From Notolepis coatsorum (taxonomy: Eukaryota > Chordata > Actinopteri > Aulopiformes > Paralepididae): a stretch of DNA of 64,000 bases. The translations under genes were made by a program, and so were the position numbers. Shown here piece after piece: positions 1 through 15,100 of this stretch. Every line of letters starts with the position of its first letter. Positions within the stretch are counted from its first letter, which is position 1. The notes beneath the pieces were generated by a model. That model saw nothing but the letters and a program-made list of their open reading frames with translations, ran no database searches and had not been told where the DNA came from. Location of the stretch: the NCBI GenBank assembly GCA_963971535.1, contig OZ020599.1:94673897-94737896 (forward strand), read 5' to 3'.

Positions 1-783
<783 letters not shown>

Positions 784-1733
784 TTAACACTTTGAGTGCC
801 ACGTACGAGATATCTCATTATTTCAATCCAACCGTTGAGTGCCAGGAACAAGATATGCCGTTTTTTAATCGTTATTTCTTTTATTAGTGATTTCCATTCA
901 TATTTCATCAATCTAGCCTCACGTTACCACTGCAAACTCTCTCTGAGCTCCATAATCCATTGGGAAAATACCGCCCCCTATCGTCTCCTGGATGGTACTG
1001 CACCCCTTTGGAATGGATTGAATGAACCGCATGGGAAGAAAACAGTCCGGAATCCACATTTTACTTCTCAGGCAAGTAACCGGAGCCAATTGCAGTCTTT
1101 GTGGTCCCGCAGAACAGCGTGGAATAATGTGTTCGAGCACCCAGCGTTGGATCAATAAACACGATCGATATTTGGAATGGCGATCAGGAATTGGAATAAT
1201 CCTTTTGGAGAACATCTGATCTGAGGTAAGGAATCTATTTTACCAGTCTTAGAATAATCAGAGCTTTTTTCACAGAGATATCAACGTGGGCCCTATGTGT
1301 GTGTGTGTGTGCGATCGGGAAATAAGAGAATCGATTTTTCAGCCCGCTTCTATAGTGTGCATAAGTACACATATACTATCGATAATCTAGCGTTTATTTG
1401 AAAACGATTCATAAATAGGCCGAAAAATGACAACGTGTTTTGTGTATTACAGTAAAGGGCGTTTATCACAGAATCTTCTGAAATCTTCTGGAAGTTTCAA
1501 GAAACAAGCGTTTTTCAAAATGGTATAAAGTGGAAATGAACCGATTAAAAAACAATCTGTTTCGACAATGTTGACTGCAAACAAGTCATTGATAAGCGAC
1601 GGCCACATTAGACACATAGCCATAATTTAAGATGTAGTTTATGCGTTCGCAAATATGAGAGCTCTATCATTGAAGTGGGTGGCGGCATTCAAGGGGGTAA
1701 ATAGGAAAATACGGCCGGCACGGAAAGTGTTAA
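784..1733. mobile_element. TTAA-flanked MITE, piggyBac-like (copy 1)
   Basis: The element begins TTAACACTTTGAGTGCC and ends with the inverted counterpart GGCACGGAAAGTGTTAA, so it has terminal inverted repeats and a TTAA at each end, the target preference of piggyBac transposons. A diverged second copy of the same interior lies at 37245-38165 (shared phrases such as 'ggagaacatctgatct' and 'cacatatactatcgataatc'). No transposase is encoded. Superfamily assignment rests only on TTAA and the ends. Confidence 0.7.
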
Positions 1734-2387
1734 CCACCAAAACCTGCCTGGACTATAACGTAAGACCCTCACCTGCACCTTGTGTATACTGTTTATTTTT
1801 CTCATATTTTTATATTCAGATTTCAGATTTCAGTGATGTCATCAGGGTCATTGAATGCTTGTGTTGTGAAATGATGTAGATGAAGAAATAGCAACACCTT
1901 GTCTTATAGGGACTGCTACCTTATCATTTAATTGAGTTGTAATTAACACAATACAAGGATTCAATGTCCCTAATGACATCACTTGTGGCCATATTCAAAC
2001 TAATTTACTCTCAATTATTTTAAAACTGTTTAGAGTTTTTGGATGTGTGTGGGATTATGTGCAAAATAAATCAACATTGTTTTTTGGTGAAGTGCCCCTT
2101 TATTAAGAGTTCCCAAAGACTCAGATGATGAACATAATCAGAATATAAATGAATATATATACATGTTATTGTACAGTGCCCGTTTTAAGTCAGATCACAT
2201 CACTTATTCTAGTTTAAAAAAAATTATAAAAAAAAAATCAGAAATGGTCAAATCCAATGTGTACACTGTGTCCATTTCAACGCTGTAACGTGTGAAAAAA
2301 AAGGGGCACTCAGTTTTTCTTTGTTGCAAGTACACCCAACCCCCAATCTCTACACATCCAATCAGCTATGACAAAAATGAATAATTA
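1734..2387. other. AT-rich upstream region without recognised gene
   Basis: Nothing coding is recognised. The stretch has several A runs and no clear TATA box close to the gene start at 2610. It is the proximal upstream region of cables2. Confidence 0.4.
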
Positions 2388-2538
2388 GCATAATGCTACT
2401 ATTTGATCCAATCGGATGATCGTAGGCGTGGTGAATGGCCTCGTACCGGTAGCGGTATCGCCGGTCACATTGTGTACCGGTACGAGGCTATTCACCACGC
2501 CCACAATCATCCGATTGGATCAAATAGTATCATTATGC
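2388..2538. repeat. Near-perfect palindrome just upstream of the cables2 start codon
   Basis: The arm at 2388-2450 is repeated in reverse complement at 2476-2538 with few mismatches, leaving a loop of about 25 nt. The arms contain the phrases 'gatccaatcggatgatc' and 'gaggctattcaccacgcc'. The structure ends 71 bp before the cables2 ATG, so it lies in the core promoter or the 5' untranslated region and could form a cruciform in DNA or a long hairpin in RNA. It may be the remnant of a foldback element. Confidence 0.9.
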
Positions 2539-2609
2539 AAATTGCTTCCTTGTAGTCGTAGCTCCGCGCTGCCCTCCGCGTTCAACAGCCACACATTTCG
2601 AAGTAGAGA

Positions 2610-3148
2610 ATGGCGAATGCTGCCTGTGGTCTCCAGTCTACAGGCAACAATGCAACGAAAACACACAAAGAGCACCTGAAGAAATCCAAAGATTCCCGAC
2701 GGAGACAGGCAGCCCTGTTGTTCCTCAACAACATCTCCCTTGACGGACGCCCCTTGTACCGTCTTAGCGGCGTGAATGGCGACCACAAAGACACCGGCGC
2801 CGGGGACGAGCAGCGGACCGGGGACGTCGGAGCGGCACCGGTCGGACACGGATCCGTCCCCCAGGTGTCGACCGCCTTGGTCGGTGGCGTTTCTACCGCT
2901 GTCCCGGGGATGATCGGGGTGGTGAGCCCCGTCCGTCCTTCTTTGGTCATGTCTCCGGGCCCTTGTTGGGCAAGTGCTGTCGTTGTTAACGAGGTATTTC
3001 TGGAGGGCAGCGGTGGCGTGGACCCGATCACCCCCCTGGCAGAGACCCCCGTCTCACCCGTCCCTCAGTCCTGTTCAAGTGCCCGGTCACCGTCTGTCTT
3101 CAGCCCGGCTCCGTCTGCTAATGCCGTGCCATTGGATTCACGGCAAAG
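2610..3148 (+). CDS. cables2: cables2 exon 1 (start codon, N-terminal region)
   Basis: The ATG has A at -3 and G at +4, a strong vertebrate start context. The exon codes 179 residues plus two bases. It carries [21 protein letters not shown] at about residues 28-48, the block that opens CABLES proteins after a variable leader, then a low-complexity stretch rich in Gly, Pro, Ser and Val. It ends at a GTGAGC donor (3149). The exon is GC- and CpG-rich compared with its AT-rich surroundings, as expected of a CpG-island first exon. Confidence 0.92.
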
Positions 3149-6100
3149 GTGAGCACATCCATGTGGGAAATAGTACTGTAATAAATACAATGCTCAGTGT
3201 GTGCATGTCAATATGGGCCTTATTGACTTATCCACAGGTCACTTCTTCCGCATGCTAAAGTCAGCAGGTAGTTTCACTCTTTTGGTTTCACTATGTCGTT
3301 GTTGTTTTATTCCCCCCCCCTCTAATGAACCACTAGAGACCCACATAGACTAATGTTTGTCTGGGGCGCTGGTGATCTTTATGGCGAGATGGCAAGTCAA
3401 CAGTAGATGCCACATAAATATAGCTATTATCTGAAAGCTAGGAACCTGAAGATTAGTTTGAGATGAGCTCGGCACTGTGTGTCAAGTCATACATAATAAT
3501 AAACATTGTGTTTCGGTTAGGCGCCCATTAAAAGCTTTAGAGTGTGTGTGTGTGTGTGTATATAAGGGCTTAGAACATTACACTGAAGCATAATAATTGC
3601 CATTCCCATGCTCAGTTATGTCTTAAGTACATTTTTGGGTTGATACCAAATTCGAACAATTTCTAACCACTCGAGAATTGATGAACAAAAATCCACACAT
3701 CAAGACCATGACATTGGGAGATTTCTAAGAATTGCATCCAGATTCTCCGAATGCCCTCATCTCTAGTTTATGGGAATGTAAAGTTATCCTAGAGGTCACA
3801 ATAGGTCATTTTATACACTGAGGTCAAGTCTCATTCAAATTAAATGGCTACTATGGAGACTTAACATCATCACACATTAACCCTTTCACTGCTGCGCTAC
3901 CAAACGGTTAACCCTTTCATGGCGACAATACACAGAAGGTTAACCCTTTCACTGCCACACGACCGTCGGTTGTGTGATAGTAAAGGGTTAACCTTCTGTC
4001 GTGTGACAGTGAAAGGGTTAATACAGTTGGGCTCATTGGGTCCACAAAGAGGCTCAGCTTCCCAGTCACACCCAATCTTTGCAATTCCACAACTGTTTGG
4101 AGACCCCAGTATGCAGAAATGTTTAGAATAGGTGAAAATAACACATTTGTTATTTTGTTAAAACGTTTTGGTTTCTTGTCAAACTGCATGGGATTAGCAT
4201 AAAGAGGAGACTCGTGGGTCGTGGCTGGCTACCCATGGAACCCATTTCAGTCACATATCTTGAGGTGAGAGGTCAAGGGACCCCTTGGCCATGGCAGTTT
4301 TTCCCCTCGCCAAAATGTAGCCGAACTTTGGATTATTATTTCACCCCCTGCCCGACAAGCTAGCCGCTAGCATGTCATGGTTGGTACCTGCCAGACGAGC
4401 TAGCATGGCGTGGTTACTTGGTACCAATGGATTCCTCAGGTTGTCTAGTTTCACTACCTTCAAAAACACGTACGCTCATAGGTGTAGATTTAGGGGGGGG
4501 GGGGGGGTTGCAGGGGGACATGTCCCCCTCAATATTGAATGAGAAGAGGTAAATTGGTCCTCCTAAAAAAAAATATAGCTAATATGAAAGACAACCCCCC
4601 CCCCAAGAGGTAAAACAATAAATTAATAAGGGGGTCAAGACAATTGTAAATTGTATTTATTTCTTACCTGTAACTTCCAATGAAGTGTTTGACACTCAAA
4701 ATTAAAGTGTCTTAAAGTGCCCCCCCCCCCCCAATGTTGAAACCAAACTTACGCCTTGAGTACGCTACAATCTCTGAACGCCAAAGGCAGTAATGTCACC
4801 TGGTAGTGCTGGAGCTCCTGTGGGTCTCTAATACTGTTTGTTACATAACAAAACAAAATCCCTACTATATACAAAGCCACCCCATTCTTTCAATGGGCTT
4901 ATCTGCTAACATTAGTAGGGTTTCCGTTTGGTCCATGAAGCTAATATACTATATAACTAACCCTCAATGATATAGCTAAACCTAACCCTTTTTATCAGTT
5001 GATAAAATGAGCGAAACAATGTGACTGGGATCTAAATCACAAGCACCTGCATGTGCTATTGTCAGACTGCAAAAAAAGAGAGAAAAAGATTAGCTTATAA
5101 TTCTTCATCCCTCTTGCATAAGATCATTTGGTTGTAATTTGACTTAAGATTCCAAACCTGTGATGTAAAGGGATTTAGCTTCATTCAACTAGTGTCAGAC
5201 CCCGGTGGATGTAAAGCGCATGTCGAGACTCATGATTCTGTACTGCCTTTTCCCCCCAGGCAATATTAACGCCATATCCATTCTGTCAATTTTCTTTCCT
5301 TCTTTTTGTCTATTTTCTTTTATAATTTCCGCTTAGAACGAGGAATATCTCTGGTTCGCCGGGACCGAGGGCGCCTAAGAAAGTCCACTTCATCAAGAGC
5401 ATGAGGCAGTATGACACGAGAGGATGCAGGTGAGTGTCCGATGCACGGCGTGAGCTGATGTGAGTTGAGAGACAGACGTATTCTCAGGCGTTGGGTATTT
5501 TAAAGTCAATACCATCAAGGTATCGATTGAATCTAAATCTACTAAATCTAAAACTACCCTGGTGTTGAAAAATATTGAGACAAACCATACCAATTTTCAA
5601 TACTTTAATTGTCAAAAAGAATGCTGTTTTTGCATTCCACCGTGACTTGATTGACAAATCAACACAAAGCTCTTATATTCTCACTTATTTTAAAAAATTT
5701 TTTAATGTTTTTATTAAAGTACATCATGTGAGCCATAGCTCTGTCCTCAGGGAAATAATGTTCAGTCCTTCACTCCCAGGAGTCTGTATCTATGTATACC
5801 CTTCCCCATACATAACACGCATTTCCACATATACATCTATATTTGCCCGCAAACCCCACAAACCCCACCCTTACTTCCACATCCCTATGCATACCTCTAC
5901 TTCAATCCGACTTTCTGGGTTTAGTTTTCTAATAGTTTATAGTTTAAAATGTTCTCACACTCTATTAAAAGTGTAACTATATGTACACTTGAACCAAGGG
6001 AGCTTATATTACTACTACGATCAGAATAGTAGAATTCCCCCAAGGGGATCAATAAAGGAATATCTTATTCCCATCAGGAAGAGGGAAGGAGCATGAAACG

Positions 6101-9100
6101 TTAGTGGAGTTTATATAAAGCTATATAAAGTCTGCTCGGGGGTTATAAATTCAATGCTTTTACTCCAAATCTGGTAGAACTTGTCTTTTTGGACCCTTAA
6201 GGAGTAAGTCGTCTTTTCCATTTGAAATATTTCCAATATTATTCCAAATGTAGGTGGTATTGAATTTAGACACTTGATTGTTTTTTTCCCCTTTTCACCA
6301 AAAGAGCCTGCAGCAGCTTGTACATCCCTCCTCTGTTCCCAAGGGCATGCGTTGCCTTTGAGCTATTGCCTTGAAGCTGGAAGCATTTGTAGCACCCGTA
6401 CCATATACGAAATATTGAAAAATACTTATGGTTATTGGTATCGAATGCATATTATCGGTATTGGTATTGACATTTCTCAAACGATACCCAGCCAGTATAT
6501 TCAAATATTGATTATTTAGAGATTGTCTATCCGACACAAGTAAGTATAGTACTTGTTTGGTTATTCAGCTTAGATTATTTAGTAAAGCTAGTTACTTGGC
6601 TGTTAAGCTATTTCAAGCTGGGTATTGAAATTCAATACTTTTATGGTATTGATCGAATTGGTTCAACACTATTGACTATCAAGGAATGTTGTGGTATCAA
6701 CATTTTTACCAAATTTCAACACTCAAAGTCATTCAATACCAAATTGTGATACCTAAGTAGTTAATATCATCAGTGTCAGTCAGTGAGCCAATAAGCAGTT
6801 TGTTCCAAGACATAACATTTCTTCTGTTCAACCATAATTCCAAATCCTCCAAAATGTAACAAAGCCCCTGATTGGCTCACACACCGCATAACTCGGCAAA
6901 GTAAGGTATGGGGGGGGGGGGGGGATCCGTATCGAATCCCAGGGAATCAGTATTGGCACCGGTATCGAACATTTCCAAACGATGCCCGGCCCTAAAGCTG
7001 TTGTGATTTATGTCGTGAGCTAAAACTGTCAGAGGTGAGTTACCGTAATTCCTCTAATAGTAACCCCGGCTTGTATTTGTTTCAACTGTAGCGGATACCA
7101 GGCTTGTATTAGGAGGAGGCATGTATAAGAGAGAGGCCTATATTTCTAATTTTCAATCAGATCATAATGAATAAATCAACATTTTGTGTCAGTTTGAACC
7201 CAGTAAAATGTACTGGGTTCATTTATTGAAACCAAGTACTGTATGAAATACGGTAGTAAACAGTGCAATTACAGGTGGTCAAAAAAAGTAAAATAAAGTA
7301 AAATAGTGCAATCCCAATACTGGTATAATAATAATAACAACTTCGTTTTATACAATTCTGAGGTAGGCTTACTCTCTTGGTAAACATTAACACCATACCA
7401 TTATATGGTATTTACTGCACAGCCAGGCCAGCATATAACAACAATAACAAAATATACCCGGCTTGTATTAGGAGGCCGGCTTATAATTGCTTAGCTCAAC
7501 AGCGCACCCGGTCATTAATAGAGACCCGGTTTTTAATTGAATACCGGTTACTATTAGAGGAATTACGGTATTCTGCAGCCGTGTTGTTCCCAGGGACCAG
7601 CTTTTCCACCTTTGGGCTTCTTCTAAACACGCCTCTACCTGACGAGCAGTTAAACCTTTTGGGCTTCTTCTAAACACGCCTCTACCTGACGAGCAGTTAA
7701 ACCTTTTGGGCTTCTTCTAAACACGCCTCTAACTGACGAGCAGTTAAACCTTTTGGGCTTCTTCTTCTAAACACGCCTCTACCTGACGAGCAGTTAAACC
7801 TTTTGGGCTTCTTCTTCTAAACACGCCTCTACCTGACGAGCGGTTAAACCTTTTGGGCTTCTTCTAAACACGCCTCTATCTGACGAGCAGTTAAACCTTT
7901 GGGCTTCTTCTAAACACGCCTCTACCTGACGAGCAGTTAAACCTTTTGGGCTTCTTCTAAACACGCCTCTACCTGACGAGCAGTTAAACCTTTTGGGCTT
8001 CTTCTAAACACGGCTCTAACTGACGAGCGGTTAAACCTTTTGGGCTTCTTCTAAACACGCCTCTACCTGACGAGCAGTTAAACCTTTTGGGCTTCTTCTA
8101 AACACGTCTCTAACTGACGGAGCAGTTAAACCCTTTGGGCTTCTTCTAAACACGCCTCTACCTGACGAGCAGTTAAACCTTTTGGGCTTCTTCTAAACAC
8201 GCCTCTAACTGACGGAGCAGTTAAACCCTTTGGGCTTCTTCTAAACACGCCTCTACCTGACAAGCAGTTAAACCCTTTGGGCTTCTTCTAAACACGCCTC
8301 TAACTGACGAGCAGTTAAACCTTTGGGCTTCTTCCAAACACGCCTCTTTTAAACACCCGTCCCGCTAGCGTGTAATAAGTGGCTTAACTTGGACGCTGTT
8401 TGGACCCTAACTCACTTTAGCCTGCAAAGAAATAACACTCCAGCTGCTGGGGGGGGGGGGGGGATTGCAACAGTGAATTTTAATCACAGCTTGGAAACCA
8501 ATCAAGAGCTCAACAGAGATGGAAATATAACCCTGTCTGAACCACCGGCAGCAGGGCAGCAGCCCTTGTGCAACGTGGGACTGAAATATCACATACAGAT
8601 AAGATAGTCTTTCTGTTAATCTAGTTCTGTCCATGCGGGAAAACCTCTGTAAAGTCAACAGCAGCATGTGTGTGTGTGTGTATTGGACCCCGGGTCTAAC
8701 TTACACCAACATTACTCCATTCGAGACAAGATCACACCCACAGACGGTCACATGTGTGCTTGTGTCTAACCCCCCCCCCCCCCCTTACACCAACATTACT
8801 CCATCCGAGACAAGATCACACCCACAGACGGTCACATGTGTGCTTGTGTCTAACCCCCCCCCCCCCCCTTACACCAACATTACTCCATCCGAGACAAGAT
8901 CACACCCACAGAAGGTCACATGTGTGCTTGTGTGTCATGTGGTTTTCTGGGCTCTGTGCAAGTGGCATCTTTATTTTTTTTGCTGATGTGTGCAAGATGG
9001 TGATTTAGCTAATCCTAAACTAACTGTCACTGCGCTGTTCTAATTTTAACGCAGTCTCACACATTGTCTTCAGGAGTGAAATCAGGAAGTTGGTTACAAA

Positions 9101-12100
9101 GCGGTAGCTTTCTGCCACGTAATGCCGCTCATTCACAGAATCCATATACATTATTCACAGGGACCCCAGGACAGTTCAGTCAATATGTTTGGAAAATGCA
9201 CCACGTTCTCCTAAACCTAGACGTAAGAGAGAGGCTGTATCGTTTCATCCAGTTCCCACCACGCCGGACTACACAATTTTCACTCTGGGTGAAAGATATA
9301 TTGGTGTAGATTTAGGAACAAAAAGTTCTCCATTGACAAACTAGCCAGTTTTGCGCAATCATAATTTTAAAGTCGGGACTAGATCTTTCCTCGCGAACGG
9401 ATACATGGTCACCACAGAGTTTTATTTGACATAATTGGTGCGAGTTTGGTCACGTATCTTGCGCTCAACCAATAGCAGCTTTCTTTGTTGCCAAGTTACA
9501 GACCACAAGACATTGTGTAAACAGTAACGTGATGTTATGTCATCCACGGAGTACATCTTGACGAAAATGGAAAAAAAAAACATTCAAACGTTCGTGAAAT
9601 AGGCTTCTAAACAATGTTATATGCATATACGCTACTTGCTATAGGCAAGCGATTGAATACAGCTGTATAACGGGCCATAACGTACGTGTTATTAACCATA
9701 CTGTACATTTACATCATATCGCCTTCTATCTACACCAACAACACAGCATTGCACACACCGATGCATGACGTCCTGTCGGGGAAATTATTCGATAAACCTC
9801 CATAAACACACAATCCGTGATGCATGCAGCACATTTGTATCAAAAACACTTGTGATTCCCAACCTGCAATATTAAAGATGCTGGTAAAATGTTCTAAAGA
9901 TTGAGGTCGTACACAAAACAGTTTAGTAGATAGTATAATGACAAAAATAATAGACTCACGCACTTTTGATCAATATAGTTAATCAATCAATTTGGAATAA
10001 TGTCAAACTATTTACAAATCAATAAGTTACTCATTTTTTTTTTGATCCACTTTTTCTCCCATTTTTCTATATTTTCTCCCATCCCAATTTCGTATCATCC
10101 AATTCAACCCTCCCCTGTCACGAACGCTGTTTCTTGCCTCCCACAAGCCGGCTGCAATGTGGACTAAGTCATACATAGCACAAGTCCCCTCCGGTACTTG
10201 AGGTAACAGCAGTCGCATCTTTTCACCTGCGCAGCTCGATCTCTCAGTGTCGAGGAGTAACGCGTGGGAGGCTCACGCTGCCCCCGACACTTCCTGATTC
10301 TACTGCGCAGGCGCACCAACCGACTTGTAGGAGTCGCTTGTTCACAACGTTCGATCCCCACCCTTCAGTTTTCCCTCCCCGTAATACGGCCAATGTGTAT
10401 TACTGCGGACGACCAGCTAAACTGAAAACAATGTGGAGAGCTGGATTCGAACACGCGAATCCTAGCGTCTCCACACTGGTGGCGAGTGCCTTGCCCACTA
10501 CACCACCTAGCCGCCCTCAATAAGTTACTCATTAACCTTTTTATTTTCCATTTAAGTTGAGCTTATAGGACTAGATATTACAATCCCTTAGATAATCGGC
10601 ACTTTTTATTGAATGGGGTAGTGGTAAAAGCTTCACTGGGGTCTTCAGGTGGGCACCCTCCTTCATTGTTGTTTCGTTGACAGGCCCACGACACCTCCGA
10701 AGGGCTCAACGGCAACACATGGCATCCCAGGTGTGCCCCCCTCTGCTTTTACCCCTCGATGGTCATTTTGCAGCCCAGTTGGGGTCCTTTCTCTTAATCC
10801 ATAGCCATCTGCTGCTTCGTTCGGCAGCCTCTGACAGTGTTTTGAGTTGACAGCTTGTCGGAACGCCTGTCCTCGCACTCCCATCCCCTTAAGAAGCTTG
10901 GTTGTGGACATGGCAACAAATCCTCTAGATCAGGGGTCAGCAACCTTTTTGACATGGAGTGCCTGTTTGAAATATAGTTGTAACTAGTGTGCCTCAACAA
11001 TATTCCATGCATCGTAATTTTTTTCTTCTCATAATCAGGTCTTTTTAATGATAATTTTTACATTATTACATCATTATTGTTATTGTTGTTATTAACAATA
11101 TTATTATGATGGTTGTATCAACCCTAAATCTGAGTTGGGGGGGGGGGGGTGCAATGCAGACAAACAGCTGCATACAGTGCGACCATTTCACTCACATTTG
11201 CCCATTCATTTTTGGACACATCACACACCATTGGTGTGTGTACTGTACGTGTGCTGTCATAGCTCCACCTACAGGCCTAATGGAGAACACCAGGATGTGA
11301 ATCGAGGGTGAATGTGAGGTATATCGTGTAAATAAGTTTTGATTGATCGCAAGACTACACTGTAAAAAAATAATAATAATAAGTTACCAGAACTTAAAAA
11401 TATTGAGTTCAGTTACTGTGCATTAAGGTTTTCAGTTTTCAATCCATAATACGTTAACAGAAAAATAAGTACACAACCACATTATTTCAACCTAATAAAA
11501 CTATGTTTATTGTCATTGTTTTAAGAACACAAGTTGACTTGGTAATACTCACATTTTGAGTAAAAAAAATGGCTTTTAACATGTGCAATGTTCAATGAAA
11601 TAGAAAAATAAATAATACAATTTGTTGATTAATCCCACTGGTCACAATGGTGACCGTAATAATGTTTTTGTTATAAGGCTCTGCAAATGTTACTGAATGA
11701 TGTAGCAATGTATTTCCAGCTAAATTGATATAATAAACAAATAAAGGGTCTCAATTAAATATGTGGTAGTGAAAAGAACCTGTGGGAGGATTTCAACAAG
11801 ATAAATGCGACAACAGTGCAAAATATTTCACTATAATATTTCATAGCAAAAAAAGAAAAAATAAATTATATTCATTTTTTTTTTATTTTTTTTTATGCTG
11901 CCCCTGTGCCTATGCAAATGCCCCCGCGTGCCTATGCAGGCACGCGTGCTTAGGGTTGCCTACCCCTGCTCTAGATCCAACCTCAACCGGAAGCACCTGG
12001 GCACGCCAGCCGCGTTGTTCTGCCTCGGCTGCTATGTCGGAGTACTTCAGTCGTTTACGTTCATATGCTTCACCAACTGCAGCCTCCCATGGAACAGTTA

Positions 12101-15100
12101 GTTCCACAATGAATACAGACTTCTGGGAGGTTGACCACAAGACCAGGTCCGGCCTGAGGTTAGTTGTAATGATCTCAGGCGGAAAGATTCGTTTCTGGTC
12201 CAAGTCAACCTGCATTCTCCAGTCCCGGGCATTGTCCAGGAGGGTTGCCTCCACTCTTGCAGATGGCTTTTCTGGAAGCTGTCCTGCTCTTACAAAATAA
12301 GTGGTGTTTGAGTGTCTAGGCATTGGGGGAGGGAGGGCATTGTTGGTAGTTCTCCTTCCTTCCAGGGTGATTGCCAGTTGTCTTAGGACCTGGTTGTGTC
12401 TCCAGGTGTAGCGCCCTTGGGACAAACTGGTTTTGCATTTAAAGACAAAATAGAATGCAGGTACAAAAATAGATTCAAGAGGTTTATTCGTCACATACAT
12501 ACACAAGTTTCAAGTTTGTTTATTATTTATCACAATAAAATACAGGTACGGTAGTTTACGATGAAATGCTTGTTTCTGTATGAGCCCCTGAGAGTGTGCT
12601 TCATACAGTAAAAAAAAAAGTAAGTGAAAAAAAAGAGAGGAATATTCAATATACATATATACACTACAGAGTAAAATGAGGTGTGTGTGGAGAGATCAGT
12701 GTCAAACTGATCTCAACAAAGACAAACAAATCACACTACTAGTCTACTACTGTATAACCCTAATCCCCTCTCCCTATACATCCGAACCCCAGTCCACACG
12801 CTCATCCACCACCACACTTCCCAGGCAACACTGATGTTAATCATCCTCACCACTATCATCTGAGTCATCCTCCCATGTAGCCCTATCCTCTGTTTCCTTA
12901 GAAACATTTGCACAGTTTTGGCATTGACAAAGATCTGTACATGGCAGTTTTGCAGACACACATGAACATCTTCCTGTCTCACATTTTCCTTGTTTGCAAC
13001 CACTGTTAACTGTGTGTGTGTGGGGGGGGGAAGAGGTGGTTAACAAAAGCATTGGCTCTAAAAGCTAACATACTTTAAACATCACTATGAACTAGCAGGG
13101 CTACATAAACATTACTGTAAAACTACATGACATACAGTATCTGAAGAAAACTAGAATGCTAGTTATGTCAACTATAAAAACACAGCTAAACTGTATCTCA
13201 GCACAGCATCAAATAGTGTATTTTTCACATTAGTGTGGCTAGGCTTATTTTTCATACCTGCAGCCAAGGTTTCAGCCAATGATAGATGGTCCCTCTTGCA
13301 TTTGCCCTTCATATACATACTTGTCCCTTTTCTTGCAAATGATGCACAAGACTGGAAGTACAGGTCCGACAAAAGCTGGTAGGCCTGTTCTGGATAGAAG
13401 TTTCTTCAGAGGACTTTCACTTGTAGAACCATGTTCTGTAAGCTCAGACTCTCCTGCATCCACATCTTGAGCTGCAGAACACACAGCCCGTTTCGCAGCT
13501 ATATCCAAGCGTTTTTTGTCGATAAAACGCCTATAGCAAGTAGCGTGAAAACCAGCATCTCCAGGAACATTGGCAAACTCGATCTCTAAACAATGTTTGT
13601 ATGTATCTGCATTGCAATGATACGATTCTCGCCTGGCAATTTAAGCCACCGCTCGACGGAGTTTCTATATCTATCCCACCGTGTCTGTGTAAAATCTTGT
13701 ACACTTTCTTTCTGAACGGACGTGAGATGCATATAACATTGTTTATAAACCTTTTTGCAAACTTTACAAGGTGGGTTTTCTCCATTTTCGTCCTCTTCTG
13801 TACTCGTCGATGTGTACTGCCTTTCCGTTGCTTCCATTCCTACCGTTTACACAAATCTCTTGTTGTCTGTAACTAGGCAACAAAGAGAGCTGCTATTGGT
13901 CGAGCGCCAGATACGTGACTGAACTCGCACCAATTGCGTAAAATAAAACTCTGTGGTGACCACGTATCCATTCGCGAGGAAAGATCTAGTCCCGACTTTA
14001 AAATTATGATTGCGCAAAACGGGCTAGTTTGTCAATGGAGAACTTTTTGTTCCTAAATCTACACCAATATATCTTTCACCCAGAGTGAAAAGTGTGTAGT
14101 CCGCCGAGGTGGGAACGAGAATAGTTTTCTAGCCACTTCTCAGCCTTCACCATACGGCCTAAGAGAGAGAGAGCTCTTGGTGATGTCACCTGCCTGTCAA
14201 ATCTGGGACTGCGCCACAGGCGATGAAGTCACTGGACTTTAGTAAAGCCCATTAACCCTTTCACTACCACACCACTACCAAAAGGTTGACCCTTTCACCG
14301 CGACACTACAGAAGGATAACCCTTTCACTGCCACATGACAAATGGTTAACCCTTCACTACCACACTACATAAGGTAACCCTTTCACTACCACACTACAGA
14401 AGGTTAACCCTTTCACTACCACACTACAGACTGTTAACCGTCTGTGGTGTGGTAGTGAAAGGGTTAATAAATAAGACCTGTTAACCCGTTCCTGACCTGT
14501 TAGCAGGAATAGAATCTAACCTCATTTGGGTGTGAAAAAATGTCTCCGGTTTCCATTTAGTCAGTGCCATGGTTGTCATGGATATAGCCGCCCAGGGAAC
14601 GGCTTTGACATGCAGGTGACATAACAAAACTTGGGAGGTTTTCTCTCTAGGATTTCTAGCATTGGGAGAGAGAGAGAAATGGGGCGCGTGCCTCTTTAAA
14701 TGAGCAGAGCGTTCCAAGTGAGTTCCCCCCCCCAGTATGAGATCTGATATCTCATCCCCAAGGTCTGGACAGAGTGTTTACTGCGAGGCTGAGCTTCCAC
14801 AGGAGACTGCTGCTGACGCTGTGTTATTGATTGGTGTTGGGGAGGACTCAAGGACCAAAGCCTTATGTGTTTGTAGATTTCTGTTTGTGCTTCACACTTG
14901 TGTGTCACTACAAGTGTCGTTCACTGGCTGTTTGTGGGGGGCAAATAGAAGTTGGTGGACTTTAAAACGCCTTTCAAGTAACCCACGGACACTTAAAAAA
15001 AAAGGAAGAAAAAGGAAGAAAAAGGACAACAGGAGCCCTAACAAGCTACAGAAAAGCCTGATGGCTGAAGAGATGAGTCTTCATTCATGATTTAAAAACA

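Noticed and set aside
7611-8350. Possible CRISPR array
   Set aside because: Units are contiguous without unique spacers, and the window is vertebrate. It is a minisatellite. The same applies to the other arrays.
10338-10523. Possible functional tRNA genes at the SINE heads (10.5, 24.9, 25.1, 54.3 and 63.3 kb)
   Set aside because: A and B boxes are present, but each is attached to a SINE body with target duplications, and the heads do not fold convincingly as full cloverleaves by eye.
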